Positions 26,809 through 35,533 of a stretch of 64,000 nt of DNA are shown piece after piece. Every line of letters begins with the position of its first letter. The stretch's first letter is position 1. The DNA is from Bog-756 sp963745955 (GTDB lineage: Bacteria > Actinomycetota > Acidimicrobiia > Acidimicrobiales > RAAP-2). The stretch covers positions 930,001-994,000 of the forward strand of contig CAVUZI010000007.1 in assembly GCA_963745955.1 (NCBI GenBank), written 5' to 3'. The notes beneath the pieces are model-generated. The model saw nothing but the letters and a program-made list of their open reading frames with translations. It did no database searches and had not been told where the DNA came from. The translations under genes were made by a program, and so were the position numbers.

Positions 26809-26864
26809 ACAAAACCTAGTGGATTACTCAGGTAAACATAAAGTAAGCGCCCGACCGGTGTCAA
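26809..26864 (-). promoter_or_regulatory. Promoter plus conserved start-site element of the binding-protein operon
   Basis: On the minus strand: TTGACA (26859-26864), 18-base spacer, TATGTT (26835-26840), four bases, then the 22-base element identical to that at 23684-23705. The leader is short, about 80 nt to the ATG. The rest of 26747-27101 (355 bases) has no ORF and also carries the mscR upstream region, which contains inverted TGTGCC/GGCACA arms at 27051-27073. Confidence 0.65.
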
Positions 26865-27101
26865 CCTCGATGGAGTTCGTGGCCGGAATTCCCCACAATT
26901 GGGGAAGCCCCGGTCACAACCCGTGGGATTGGCCCGTCCTCGTGCTCCCTCTTTCACCTGGCGACAGACCGGACCTGAAAAGAAGTGTCGCCGAACCACA
27001 GGGTCACGCGTACCGGCGCACCGGAGCGTCGGACTGTCGGCATGGGACACTGTGCCCGACACGACACGGCACACCGTGCGCGGCACGACAAGGAGAGGAA
27101 C

Positions 27102-28187
27102 ATGGCATCTGAAGTCCGAGGTGTTGTTGCGATGGCCGCCGGGGAGCCCACGTCGTTGGTGACCGTCCTGGTTCCCGATCCGGGGCCGGGGGAGGCGGTC
27201 GTCCGGGTGCAGGCCTGCGGCGTCTGCCATACCGATCTCCACTATCGGGAGGGTGGGATCACCGACGAGTTCCCGTTCCTGCTCGGCCACGAGGCGGCCG
27301 GGGTGGTGGAGGCGGTCGGCAGCGGTGTGGCGTCTTTGGAACCCGGCGATTTCGTCGTGCTCAATTGGCGGGCCGTGTGCGGCGAATGCCGGTCGTGTCG
27401 ACGAGGGCGTCCCTGGTACTGCTTCACCACCCACAACGCGACCCAGCCGATGACCCTGAGCGATGGGACCCCGCTCACTCCGGCGCTGGGCATCGGGGCC
27501 TTCGCCGAAAAGACGCTGGTGGCCGCAGGCCAGTGCACCAAGGTGGACCCGTCGGCGAGGCCCGAAGCGGTCGGGCTCCTGGGTTGCGGGGTGATGGCAG
27601 GCCTCGGAGCCGCCATGTTGACCGGGGAGGTCGGCAGCGGCGACTCGGTGGCCGTGTTCGGTTGCGGTGGGGTGGGCTGTGCCGCGATCGCCGGTTCCCG
27701 CCTGGCCGGAGCCTCCACCATCATCGCCGTCGATCTCGACCGCGGAAAGCTCGAACTCGCCACCCAGTTCGGGGCCACCGATGTCGTCGACGCGTCGGGT
27801 GGCGACGTGGTCGAAGCGGTCCGGGCGCTGACCGGTGGCAACGGCGCCGATGTCTGCATCGAGGCGGTGGGCAACCCGAAGGTCATGGAACAGGCCTTCT
27901 ACGCCCGCGACCTGGCCGGCACATTGGTGCAGGTCGGCGTGCCCACGCCGGACATGCGCATCGATCTGCCGATGATCGACTTCTTCGGCCGGGGTGGCCG
28001 GCTCCGACCCAGTTGGTACGGCGACTGCCTCCCGTCCCGTGACTTCCCGGTGCTGGTCGACCTCTACCTGCAGGGTCGACTCGACCTCGACCGCTTCGTC
28101 TCCGAGACGATCGGCCTCGAGGACGTCGACGAGGCCTTCCGCCGCATGGGGCAGGGCCGTGTGCTGCGGTCGGTGGTCGTGATCTGA
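27102..28187 (+). CDS. mscR: S-(hydroxymethyl)mycothiol dehydrogenase
   Basis: This zinc-dependent medium-chain alcohol dehydrogenase oxidises the formaldehyde adduct of mycothiol with NAD. The 361-residue sequence follows the MscR family closely: ACGVCHTDLHYREGG, LLGHEAAGVVEAVG, a structural-zinc region (CGECRSC...C), RPWYCFTTHNATQ, a GCGGVG nucleotide motif and SWYGDCLPSRDFP. The ATG follows AAGGAGAGG. It implies that the organism makes mycothiol. The usual neighbouring MBL gene is absent; a permease follows. Confidence 0.93.
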   Translation: MASEVRGVVAMAAGEPTSLVTVLVPDPGPGEAVVRVQACGVCHTDLHYREGGITDEFPFLLGHEAAGVVEAVGSGVASLEPGDFVVLNWRAVCGECRSCRRGRPWYCFTTHNATQPMTLSDGTPLTPALGIGAFAEKTLVAAGQCTKVDPSARPEAVGLLGCGVMAGLGAAMLTGEVGSGDSVAVFGCGGVGCAAIAGSRLAGASTIIAVDLDRGKLELATQFGATDVVDASGGDVVEAVRALTGGNGADVCIEAVGNPKVMEQAFYARDLAGTLVQVGVPTPDMRIDLPMIDFFGRGGRLRPSWYGDCLPSRDFPVLVDLYLQGRLDLDRFVSETIGLEDVDEAFRRMGQGRVLRSVVVI

Positions 28188-28306
28188 TCATCGGACCGGC
28201 CAGGGCGGCCGCACCCTGAGCACACCGGTCGTCGCCATCCCCTGCCTCCACGGCGGCCTCGGCTAATTTCGCCCTACTTCCCGCCCCGGCGGGACCGTCG
28301 GAAGCA

Positions 28307-28325
28307 GTCGGCCGCGACGGCCGAC
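28307..28325. promoter_or_regulatory. Inverted repeat just upstream of the APC permease
   Basis: GTCGGCC (28307-28313) and GGCCGAC (28319-28325) flank GCGAC. The hairpin lies 16 bases before the permease ATG and abuts its GGGGAGAGG ribosome site, so it could modulate initiation or be an operator. Confidence 0.4.
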
Positions 28326-28341
28326 CCTGGGGAGAGGTGCG

Positions 28342-29958
28342 ATGGAAGAGGCAGTGGTCTCAACCACCGGCGACGGACTCAATCGCAACATCGGGTTCTT
28401 CGGGTTGCTGCTCACCTCGGAGGGCTCGATCATCGGATCGGGCTGGCTCTTCGGCGCCCTGTTCTGCGCCACCATCGGTGGGCCGGCGGCCCTCATCGCC
28501 TGGCTCATCGGATCGTTGGCGGTCATCCTGCTCGCCCTGGTGCACGCCGAGCTCGGGGGGATGTTCCCGGTCAGCGGCGGAACCACCCGGTTCCCCTACT
28601 ACGCCTTCGGCGGGCTGGCCGGTGCCTCGTTCGGGTGGTTCTCGTGGCTGCAGGCGGCAGGTACCGCCCCCATCGAGGTGGAGGCGGCCATTACCTATAC
28701 CTCTAATTACTGGCACGGGCTGACCCACACCGTCGGTGGCGTGCCGGTCCTCACCGCCTTCGGCTACGCGGTTGCGGCGGTGCTGATGGCACTCTTCGTC
28801 GTGATCAACCTGTTCGGCGTCCGCTACCTGGTCCGGGTCAACAGCGCCATCACCACCTGGAAGGTGATCATCCCCACCCTGACCATCCTGGTGCTCTTCT
28901 TCACCCACTTCGACACCTCCAACTTCACCCGCGCCGGGGGCTTCGCCCCCTACGGTCTTCACGGGGTCCTGCGGGCGGTGAGTGACGGTGGAGCGGTGTT
29001 CGCGCTGGTCGGCTTCGAGCAGGCCGTCCAGCTGGGCGGCGAGAGCCGGAACCCCCAGCGCGACATGCCCCGGGCGGTGATCTTCTCCATGCTGATCGGG
29101 GCCACCATCTACATCCTCCTGCAGGTGGTGTTCATCGGGGCCCTGCCCGAACACGCCCTGGCCCACGGGTGGGACAACCTCAGTTTCGCGGGCATCTTCG
29201 GGCCGTTCGCCGGGCTGGCCAAGGGCCTGGGCCTGGGCTGGTTGGCGTACATCCTCTATGCCGATGCCATCATCGCCCCGACAGGTTCCGGCCTGATCTA
29301 CACCACCACGACCAGCCGGATCACCTTCGGGATGAGCAAGAACGGTCACGTCCCGTCTCTCTTCGAACGGACGACGAAGAAGTCGAACGTCCCCGTCTTC
29401 GGTCTCATCTTCGCCTTCTTGATGGGACTGCTTCTGTTCCTGCCCTTCCCCGGTTGGCAGAAGCTGGTCGGCTTCATCACCTCGGCCACCGTCTTGATGT
29501 ACGCCGGTGCGCCGCTGGCCCTCGGTGCGCTCCGCCACCAGAAGCCCGACGCCGAGCGCCCCTACCGGCTCCCCTGGGCTCCCGTCCTCGCCCCGCTGTC
29601 GTTCGTCTCGGCCAGCCTGATCATCTACTGGAGCGGATGGGAGGTGGACTGGAAGCTGATGGTGGCGGTCGTCCTCGGCTATGTGCTGATGGGCATCTCG
29701 CGGATGACCCACGCCAACCCGGTCCGTTCACCCATGGACTGGGCTGCGGCCATCTGGCTCTGGCCGTACCTGGGGGTCATGACCCTCATCTCCTACCTCG
29801 GGCAGTTCGACGGGGGGCGCATGGCCATCCCCTTCTACTGGGACATGGTGGTGGTGACGGCCTGGAGCCTGGTCGTCTACTACACAGCCATCCGGTTACG
29901 CCTTCCCGCGGAGAAGGTCGACCAGTACGCACAAGGCGTCTACGGCTTCGAGAGCTGA
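28342..29958 (+). CDS. APC-superfamily amino acid/amine permease
   Basis: The 538-residue protein has about 12-13 membrane helices. The APC signature LLTSEGSIIGSGWLFGAL is near residues 21-38 and VGFEQAVQLGGESRNPQRDMPRAV near 230. It resembles the APC (amino acid/GABA permease) branch, substrate unknown. The ATG at 28342 follows GGGGAGAGGTGCG. It is probably not in an operon with mscR, because a 154-base spacer separates them. Confidence 0.85.
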   Translation: MEEAVVSTTGDGLNRNIGFFGLLLTSEGSIIGSGWLFGALFCATIGGPAALIAWLIGSLAVILLALVHAELGGMFPVSGGTTRFPYYAFGGLAGASFGWFSWLQAAGTAPIEVEAAITYTSNYWHGLTHTVGGVPVLTAFGYAVAAVLMALFVVINLFGVRYLVRVNSAITTWKVIIPTLTILVLFFTHFDTSNFTRAGGFAPYGLHGVLRAVSDGGAVFALVGFEQAVQLGGESRNPQRDMPRAVIFSMLIGATIYILLQVVFIGALPEHALAHGWDNLSFAGIFGPFAGLAKGLGLGWLAYILYADAIIAPTGSGLIYTTTTSRITFGMSKNGHVPSLFERTTKKSNVPVFGLIFAFLMGLLLFLPFPGWQKLVGFITSATVLMYAGAPLALGALRHQKPDAERPYRLPWAPVLAPLSFVSASLIIYWSGWEVDWKLMVAVVLGYVLMGISRMTHANPVRSPMDWAAAIWLWPYLGVMTLISYLGQFDGGRMAIPFYWDMVVVTAWSLVVYYTAIRLRLPAEKVDQYAQGVYGFES

Positions 29959-29989
29959 GGGATCGACAGGGCCCCGGTCGGCGCCCGGC

Positions 29990-30443
29990 TCAGTTGTAGC
30001 CCTGGGCGATGTGCTCGATCCACCATGCCGGCGCCGCCCCCATCAGGGTCTGGAGGTCCCAGTAGTCCCACCACCGGACGATGGCACCGTCACGGAGCTC
30101 GTGGACCGAGACGAAGGGAAGGGTGACCTCTTCGCCCGTGTGCCAACGCCACGTCTCCGAATGTTCGGTCACCACGACATCGCCTTCGGCCACCATCAGG
30201 CGGAGCGCGTGCTCGTATCCCGAGATCCGCTCGAGCCCGAGCCTCAGCCGGGCCACGATCTGTGCCGGCCCCCGGGCCACGTCGTCCGCCGGAGACGGAA
30301 CGTCCGTGTACTCGCTGTCCTCCGCGAACAGCGAGCCGATGGCGTCCCAGTCACGCTCGTAGAGCGCACGCCACAACGCCCGCACCGTCTCCTTGTTGGT
30401 TTCGGTGCTGTTGGTCTCGGTGCTGTTCGGTCTCGGTGCTCAC
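29990..30443 (-). CDS. SnoaL/NTF2-like polyketide cyclase-family protein (+1 frameshift near its start)
   Basis: The product is about 150 residues with the SnoaL hallmarks RALWRALYERDWDAIGSLFAED, GPAQIVARLR and a C-terminal WWDYWD. The continuous frame opens at a GTG at 30385, but a better start is the GTG at 30441-30443. From there three in-register copies of N/S-STET (15-base repeat) lead into NKETVRALW after removing one base at about 30428. It is a small acid/base-type catalytic or binding fold; the substrate is unknown. It is convergent with the permease. Confidence 0.75.
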
Positions 30444-30588
30444 GGCGACTCCTGGCTGACCGGTGGGTGGACAGGTCTCGCGGACCCACCCCGGCGGCAT
30501 GCTCGGACCCCTCATCCGGCCCCCGTCAAACCCGGCTGCATTACGCTCTTGACTCTAGTGAGCCAGAACGCCCCCCGACCGGTGCCCG

Positions 30589-31433
30589 GTGACCATGGCG
30601 ATCGCTCGACAGGACGACGTCGGAGAGCCCGTGACCCTCGCCGGCCCGACGGTGGTGTCCAAGGTCGGCCTACGAGAAGGAGCTGCTCCGGCTCCAGACG
30701 GAACTGGTGCGCATGCAGGAATGGATCATCCACAAGGGCCTTCGGGTGGTGGTCATCTTCGAGGGCCGGGACACCGCGGGCAAGGGCGGCACCATCAAGC
30801 GGATCATGGAGCGGCTCAATGCCCGCTACTGCCGGGTTGTCGCCCTCGGCACCCCGACCGACCGGGAGCGGTCGCAGTGGTACTTCCAGCGCTACATCGC
30901 CCACCTCCCGGCCGCCGGCGAGATCGGTCCTGTTCGACCGGAGTTGGTACAACCGGGCCGGGGTCGAGAAGGTCATGGAGTTCTGCACCCCCGAGGAGCA
31001 TGCCGAGTTCTTCCGGACCTGTCCACAACTCGAGCGTGCGCTGGTCCGCTCGGGGATCATTCTGGTCAAGTACTGGCTGTCCCTGAGCGACGAGGAGCAG
31101 GAACGGCGCTTCACCCAACGGATCAACAACCCGGGGAAGCGGTGGAAGTTGAGTCCCATGGACCTCGAGGCCCGGGCCCGGTGGGTCGACTACGCCGAGG
31201 CCAAGGACGAGATGTTCGCCTACACCGACATCAAAGAGGCTCCGTGGTTCGTGGTCGACGCCGACGACAAGAAGTCCGCCCGGCTCAACATCATCAGCCA
31301 TCTCCTCGAGATCGTGCCCTACGACGCCGTACCCCACGAACGGATCGAGCTTCCGCCCCGCCAGCATCGCTCCTACGAACGACCGCCGATCGACAGCCAG
31401 ACCTGGGTACCCACCCGATACGTGGTCCGGTGA
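30589..31433 (+). CDS. ppk2: Polyphosphate kinase 2, PPK2 (two +1 frameshifts)
   Basis: PPK2 phosphorylates nucleotides with polyphosphate. The Walker A is VVVIFEGRDTAGKGGTIKRI, the lid/Walker B region is VLFDRSWYNRAGVE, and the late motif is PGKRWKLSPMDLEARARW. The three parts lie in three frames. Single extra bases near 30670 (KVG[c]YEKELL) and 30926 (GEI[g]VLFDRSW) explain both breaks. Residues 1-25 are uncertain; starts at 30589 (GTG) or 30595 (ATG) are possible. It sits 40 bases before adenylate kinase and may be co-transcribed, linking polyphosphate to ADP/ATP balance. Confidence 0.82.
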
Positions 31434-31473
31434 CCCGCTCGCCCCCACCCGGATCCGAGGATCAGGTCCTAGC

Positions 31474-32118
31474 GTGCGCAAGTTCATCATCATGGGCGTA
31501 CAGGGAAGCGGCAAGGGAACGCAGGCCAAGCTCCTGGCCGAGGACCTCGACCTCGAGCACATCAGCGTCGGCGACATCTTCCGCTGGAACGTGCAGCACC
31601 ACACGAAGCTCGGGGCCCAGGTCAAGCGCACCATCGCCCGCGGGGACCTGGTGGCGGACGACCTGGTGGAGTCCGTGGTGCGCGACCGTCTGGCCGACCA
31701 CGACTGGAACTTCGGATTCATCATCGACGGGTTCCCCCGCAATGCCCGCCAGGCCGAATTCTTCCTCGAGAGCTACGACATCGACGGCGTCATCAACCTG
31801 CACCTCCCCGACGAGGAGGTGAAGCGCCGGGTGCTGGCCCGCCGGCTGTGCTCGCAGTGCGGACTGGACTACAACCTCATCGCCCACCGGCCGCAGCAGC
31901 CGGACACCTGTGACGTCTGCGGTGGCCGGCTGGTGGTCCGCGAGGATGACAACCCCGAGGCGCTGGCCACCAGGCTGGCCGCCTATGACGAGGAGACCAG
32001 GCCGCTCATCGAGATCTTCGAGCGCAAGGAGTTCGTGGTCACCGTCGACGCCACCCAGCCGGTGGAGGATGTCCAGGCCGCCATCCGGCAGAGGTTCGGA
32101 CTGCCACCACGGACCTGA
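31474..32118 (+). CDS. adk: Adenylate kinase (zinc-lid type)
   Basis: The enzyme interconverts ATP+AMP and 2 ADP in the cytoplasm. The 214-residue protein has the P-loop GVQGSGKGTQ, the NMP-binding region, and a lid with four Cys in two CxxC-like pairs (CSQCG and CDVCGG) that bind zinc. It starts at a GTG at 31474. The 3' end overlaps the antisense enoyl-CoA hydratase by 80 bases. A second adk in a ribosomal operon is common, so this may be an auxiliary copy tied to PPK2. Confidence 0.93.
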   Translation: MRKFIIMGVQGSGKGTQAKLLAEDLDLEHISVGDIFRWNVQHHTKLGAQVKRTIARGDLVADDLVESVVRDRLADHDWNFGFIIDGFPRNARQAEFFLESYDIDGVINLHLPDEEVKRRVLARRLCSQCGLDYNLIAHRPQQPDTCDVCGGRLVVREDDNPEALATRLAAYDEETRPLIEIFERKEFVVTVDATQPVEDVQAAIRQRFGLPPRT

Positions 32119-33121
32119 CGGACGGTACCGCCCGACCACATCGGTACGGCCCGACCACGTCGGTACGGCCCGACCACGTCGGTACGGCCCGACCACGGAC
32201 GGTACCGTCGCCGTCCGGTTCGAGCTCGTGGCGCCTCGGCGCGGCGCGGCGTGCCTTCGACTCGGCGGCCAGCACCTTGGCCCGTTCGGCGTTGCGCTTG
32301 GACGCATCCCGCGGCCGGAGCCCCTCTTGGAACACGCCGCGGATGTACTCCTGCACGTCGGTGGCCTGGGTGGCCACCGTCAACAGGTCGTTCGACTGCT
32401 GCAGATGGGTGCGCAGGCCCATCAGGTCCCACGCCCGCCGGATGTTCGCCTTGGCCGCCATGAGCGTGGTCAGCGGGGCCTGGGCCACGTGGAAGGCGAG
32501 CTCGTTGACCTCGTCCTCGAGGCGCTCGATGGGGACGACCCGATTGATGAGGCCCATCTCCTTGGCCTCCGCCGCACCGAGCTGCTGCGCGGTGTACATG
32601 TACTCGGACGCCTTCTTCCAATTCATGAAGAGCCATGGTTCGATGCCGGTCTCCATCGTCGGCATGGCCATGCCCTGGAGAACCGGGAACTGGAAGTAGG
32701 CGTCCTCCGAAGCCACGGTCATGTCGGTGAGGAGGCCCCACACCGTTCCGCCCCCGAGGCAGTAGCCGTGGACCTGTGCGATGGTGACCTTCGGGAAGTC
32801 CCACAGCTTGAGGACGGGTGTCCCGTAGATCTCCCACTGGCCCTTCCAAGGGCTGCCGAGCCTGGCCGTGCTCTCGTCGATCTCGCGCATCTCGGTCCCG
32901 GGGCTGCCGCGCACCACATGACCGGCACTGAAGCCCGGTCCGTTGGCCTTGAGGACCACCACTTTGATGTCGTAGTCCCGATCGGCGTCGTCGAGGCAAT
33001 GGTCGACGTCGAACACCAGGCCCGAAGACTGGACGTTGGCTTTCTCGGCATAGTCCAGGGTGATCCAGGCGACCGGACCGTCCTTCTCGTAGATGACGGT
33101 GTCAAGAGTTCGGGTCTCCAT
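32039..33121 (-). CDS. Enoyl-CoA hydratase/isomerase-family protein with a repeat-encoded tail
   Basis: The crotonase core of about 300 residues starts METRTLDTVIYEKDGPVAWITLD and has the oxyanion-hole motifs AGHVV and GYCLGGGTVWGLLTD. It probably acts on a CoA ester in the catabolic island. From about residue 305 the frame reads through four 19-base repeats (peptide like RAVPTWSGR repeated with variation) and ends at 32039 on top of the adk end, so 80 bases are shared in antisense. The natural stop may have been lost by repeat growth. The ATG is at 33119-33121. Confidence 0.85.
   Translation of the reverse strand: METRTLDTVIYEKDGPVAWITLDYAEKANVQSSGLVFDVDHCLDDADRDYDIKVVVLKANGPGFSAGHVVRGSPGTEMREIDESTARLGSPWKGQWEIYGTPVLKLWDFPKVTIAQVHGYCLGGGTVWGLLTDMTVASEDAYFQFPVLQGMAMPTMETGIEPWLFMNWKKASEYMYTAQQLGAAEAKEMGLINRVVPIERLEDEVNELAFHVAQAPLTTLMAAKANIRRAWDLMGLRTHLQQSNDLLTVATQATDVQEYIRGVFQEGLRPRDASKRNAERAKVLAAESKARRAAPRRHELEPDGDGTVRGRAVPTWSGRTDVVGPYRCGRAVPSVRSVVAVRTSAGWRPGHPPPAGWRRR
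32123..32198. repeat. Four 19-base direct repeats between convergent adk and enoyl-CoA hydratase
   Basis: Units 32123-32141, 32142-32160, 32161-32179, 32180-32198 are cggtacggcccgaccacgt with few changes; the middle two are identical. A further half unit follows at 32199. Each contains GGTAC and GACCAC. The period is not a multiple of three, so each copy is read in a different frame of the hydratase tail. Confidence 0.88.
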
Positions 33122-33341
33122 GGCGTGCTCCTGTCGGGAAAGGTGTGCCTGGTCCAGCCTGCCGTCCCGCGAAGCTAGCAAACGTCGCCGCCGCGTCCCC
33201 GGGCCGGTCAAGGCGGTGTCGGCCCCGATCTCCCGACGCCGCGGACGACAGACGTCATCACCCGGTGACACCTGCCTAGAGTGTGCCTCCTCACCGTCGG
33301 CACCGCGCACGCCGGCGGGATCCGGCAGCCTCCAGGGGGTG

Positions 33342-33600
33342 ATGACGATCGAGATCCGCATTCCGAAGCTCGGCATGGAGATGACCGAAGCCACCCTGGC
33401 CGAGTGGCTCGTCGACGATGGTGCCCGGGTCGAACAGGACCAACCGATCTACCTGTTGGAGACGGACAAGGTGGAGACCGAGATACCCGCGCCGGTCTCC
33501 GGGGTGCTTCGGCGCATCGGGGACGAGGGCGGCACCTATCCGGTGGGCGAGATCATCGGGGAGCTGAACGCCGGACCTGCCCCCAGCAGCCGGGCGGTAG
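33342..33600 (+). CDS. Free-standing lipoyl carrier domain protein (+1 frameshift at its end)
   Basis: The product is a single biotinyl/lipoyl domain: IRIPKLGMEMTEATLAEW at the start and ETDKVETEIPAPVSG containing the modified Lys (residue 45), ~85 residues. The raw frame runs on, arginine-rich, into the next gene. Removing one C from the CCCCC at 33580-33584 gives GPAPAAGR then TAG at 33598-33600, the normal length. I prefer this to a lipoyl-NTF2 fusion. It opens the operon with the E1 subunits at its end, suggesting it carries the acyl group from that E1. RBS CAGGGGG before the ATG. Confidence 0.72.
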
Positions 33601-33740
33601 CCGGACATATCATGGGCCGAGCGACGGGTCGACCACGCACACGGGGCCGGCAGCCTGTCCATCTTGTCGGCCGGCAGCGTGCGCCGACCGGTCGCCGGGC
33701 CGCAACCGGTCGGAAGTTCAGATCGTTGAAGGGGAGATCA

Positions 33741-34145
33741 GTGGGGGAGGACGAGGACCAGATCAGGCGGACCCTCAGCGAATACAGCCAACGTTGCGAC
33801 GACGGGCGGTTCGAGGAGTGGGCCGATCTCTTCACCGAGGATGCCCGGTTCGTCCTCTCCGGGCAGGTGACCGAGGGTCGGGACTCGATCCGGAAACTGA
33901 TGGTGGCCATGATGCCGCCGGAGCGCCGTGGCCAACACGTCACCAGCAACTCGTTGGTCGATGTCGACGGCGATTCGGCCACGGTCTCCACCGACTACCT
34001 GTTCGTCCGCCCGACCCCGGAGGGCCCGACCATCGTGGCCGCCGGCCGCTACCACGACGTGCTGGCCCGCCAGGGACACCGCTGGCGCTTCAGCGAGCGG
34101 GCCATCACCATGCTGGGCGCACCCGTCGGGGGCGCGGATGACTGA
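33741..34145 (+). CDS. NTF2/SnoaL-like protein, aromatic-oxygenase small-subunit-like
   Basis: The 134-residue protein starts at a GTG preceded by AGGGGAGA. The fold hallmarks are QIRRTLSEYSQRCDDGRFEEWADLFTEDARF at the start and RWRFSERAITML at the end. It resembles the SnoaL/beta-subunit proteins of ring-hydroxylating oxygenases. The stop overlaps the Rieske ATG (ATGA at 34138). It is probably the non-catalytic partner of that Rieske oxygenase or a separate small-molecule binding enzyme. Confidence 0.75.
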   Translation: MGEDEDQIRRTLSEYSQRCDDGRFEEWADLFTEDARFVLSGQVTEGRDSIRKLMVAMMPPERRGQHVTSNSLVDVDGDSATVSTDYLFVRPTPEGPTIVAAGRYHDVLARQGHRWRFSERAITMLGAPVGGADD

Positions 34146-35527
34146 CACCCGGCTTCCGACCGACGGCCGCGGACACCATGGCCCACGCCCGGTCCGGACG
34201 TGCCGCACGCCGTGGGCGGGACCGGTTTCGTCGCCGCCGAGCGGTACTACGACCAGGGGTTCGCCGACCTCGAGCGGACACGGCTGTGGCCCCACGTCTG
34301 GCAGATGGCGTGCCGGCTCGAAGAGATCCCTGCGCCCGGCGACTACGTCGAATACACGATCTGCGATCAGTCGATCCTTCTGGTCCGGGTGGACGAACAG
34401 ACGATCAGGGCCTACTTCAACGCCTGTCGTCACCGGGCCACCGAGTTGGCCAAGGGCACAGGCACCTTCCACGACGGACGGATCATCTGCCCCTTCCACG
34501 GCTGGCGGTGGGATCTCGATGGAACGAACTCCTTCGTCTTCGGCGCCCACGCCTTCGACCAGCGGCTGCTGGAACCCGGCGAGCTGTGCCTGCGGCAGGC
34601 CCGGGTGGACACTCTGGGGCGGCTGCGCGTGGATCAACCTGGATCCCGCGGCGCCGCCGCTGTTGGAGGCGCTCGATCCCATTCCCGAGCCTGCTCGATC
34701 CGCTCGGTGTGGCCGACATGAGAGTGCACTGGTGGAAGGAGGTCATCCTGCCGGCCAACTGGAAGATGGCCCAGGAGGCGTTCATGGAGGGGTACCACGT
34801 CCCCCAGACCCACCCCCAGCTCACCCTCGGCCACCCCGAGAGCTACGACCCCGACAGCCTGGTCTACTCCGTCTACGACGGCGGGCACTCGAGTTTCCAG
34901 CTCAGGCCCAACGCGCAGGCGAAGAAGGGGCAGCAGGTCGGCGTGAACGAGGTCGATGCCATCGTCGAGTCGGTCCGCCTCCTGAGCAGCGGGCTCGAGG
35001 CCATGACCCTTCCCCGTGAGGTGCAGGTGGTCGAGGGCATGCGCTTCCGGCCGATCCCCGACGGGAGCACCTTCGGTGCCGAGTTGGTCAAGGCCATCTA
35101 CGAGCATGCGGCGGGAGCGGGCATCCCACTTCCGCCGCCCGACCCCTCCGCCCTGGCCAGATGGGGCGGCATGTTCTTCATGTTCCCCAACTACTTCGTC
35201 CTGCCCCAGTACGGCAACGCCCTGGTCTACCGGGCGCGTCCGAACGGCGCCGACCCCGAGTCGTGCCGTTTCGAGGTGTGGTCGCTGACCATCCCGGCCC
35301 GGGGCGACGAGATCCCGCGACCGGTCGTCGAGGGCCCGTACGCACCCGACGACACCGACCACTGGCCGCGCATCCCCCTCCAGGACTTCTCGAATATCGG
35401 TCGCCAGCAGCGCGGCGTCCACAGCCGGAGCTTCGAAGGCCCGCGCCTCTCGCACACCTACGAGGCCGGCATCACCCAGATGCACCGCGAGCTCGACCGC
35501 TATCTGGCCTCGTCGTGGGGTGCGTGA
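34138..35527 (+). CDS. Rieske non-heme iron oxygenase, large subunit (multiple +1 frameshifts)
   Basis: The Rieske cluster region has CRHRATELAKG...CPFHGWRWD, and the catalytic iron region follows (WKMAQEAFMEGYHVPQTH, with the expected H..H and a late Asp). Three frames carry parts of the protein. Extra bases near 34620 (DTLG|GCAWINLD) and 34690 (PIPE|LLDPLGV) are clear. The N-terminus is less certain: the ATG at 34138 overlaps the NTF2 stop, but GTG 34200 begins the continuous frame, so one or two more errors lie between. The total is about 455 residues. A ferredoxin reductase partner is not in the window. Confidence 0.82.
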
Positions 35528-35533
35528 GTCCCC

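Noticed and set aside
33342..34145. A lipoyl-NTF2 fusion protein in one frame
   Set aside because: The linker is arginine-rich and unlike either family; removing one C from a C-run gives a normal lipoyl protein end with TAG at 33598, and the NTF2 gene has its own ribosome site and GTG.
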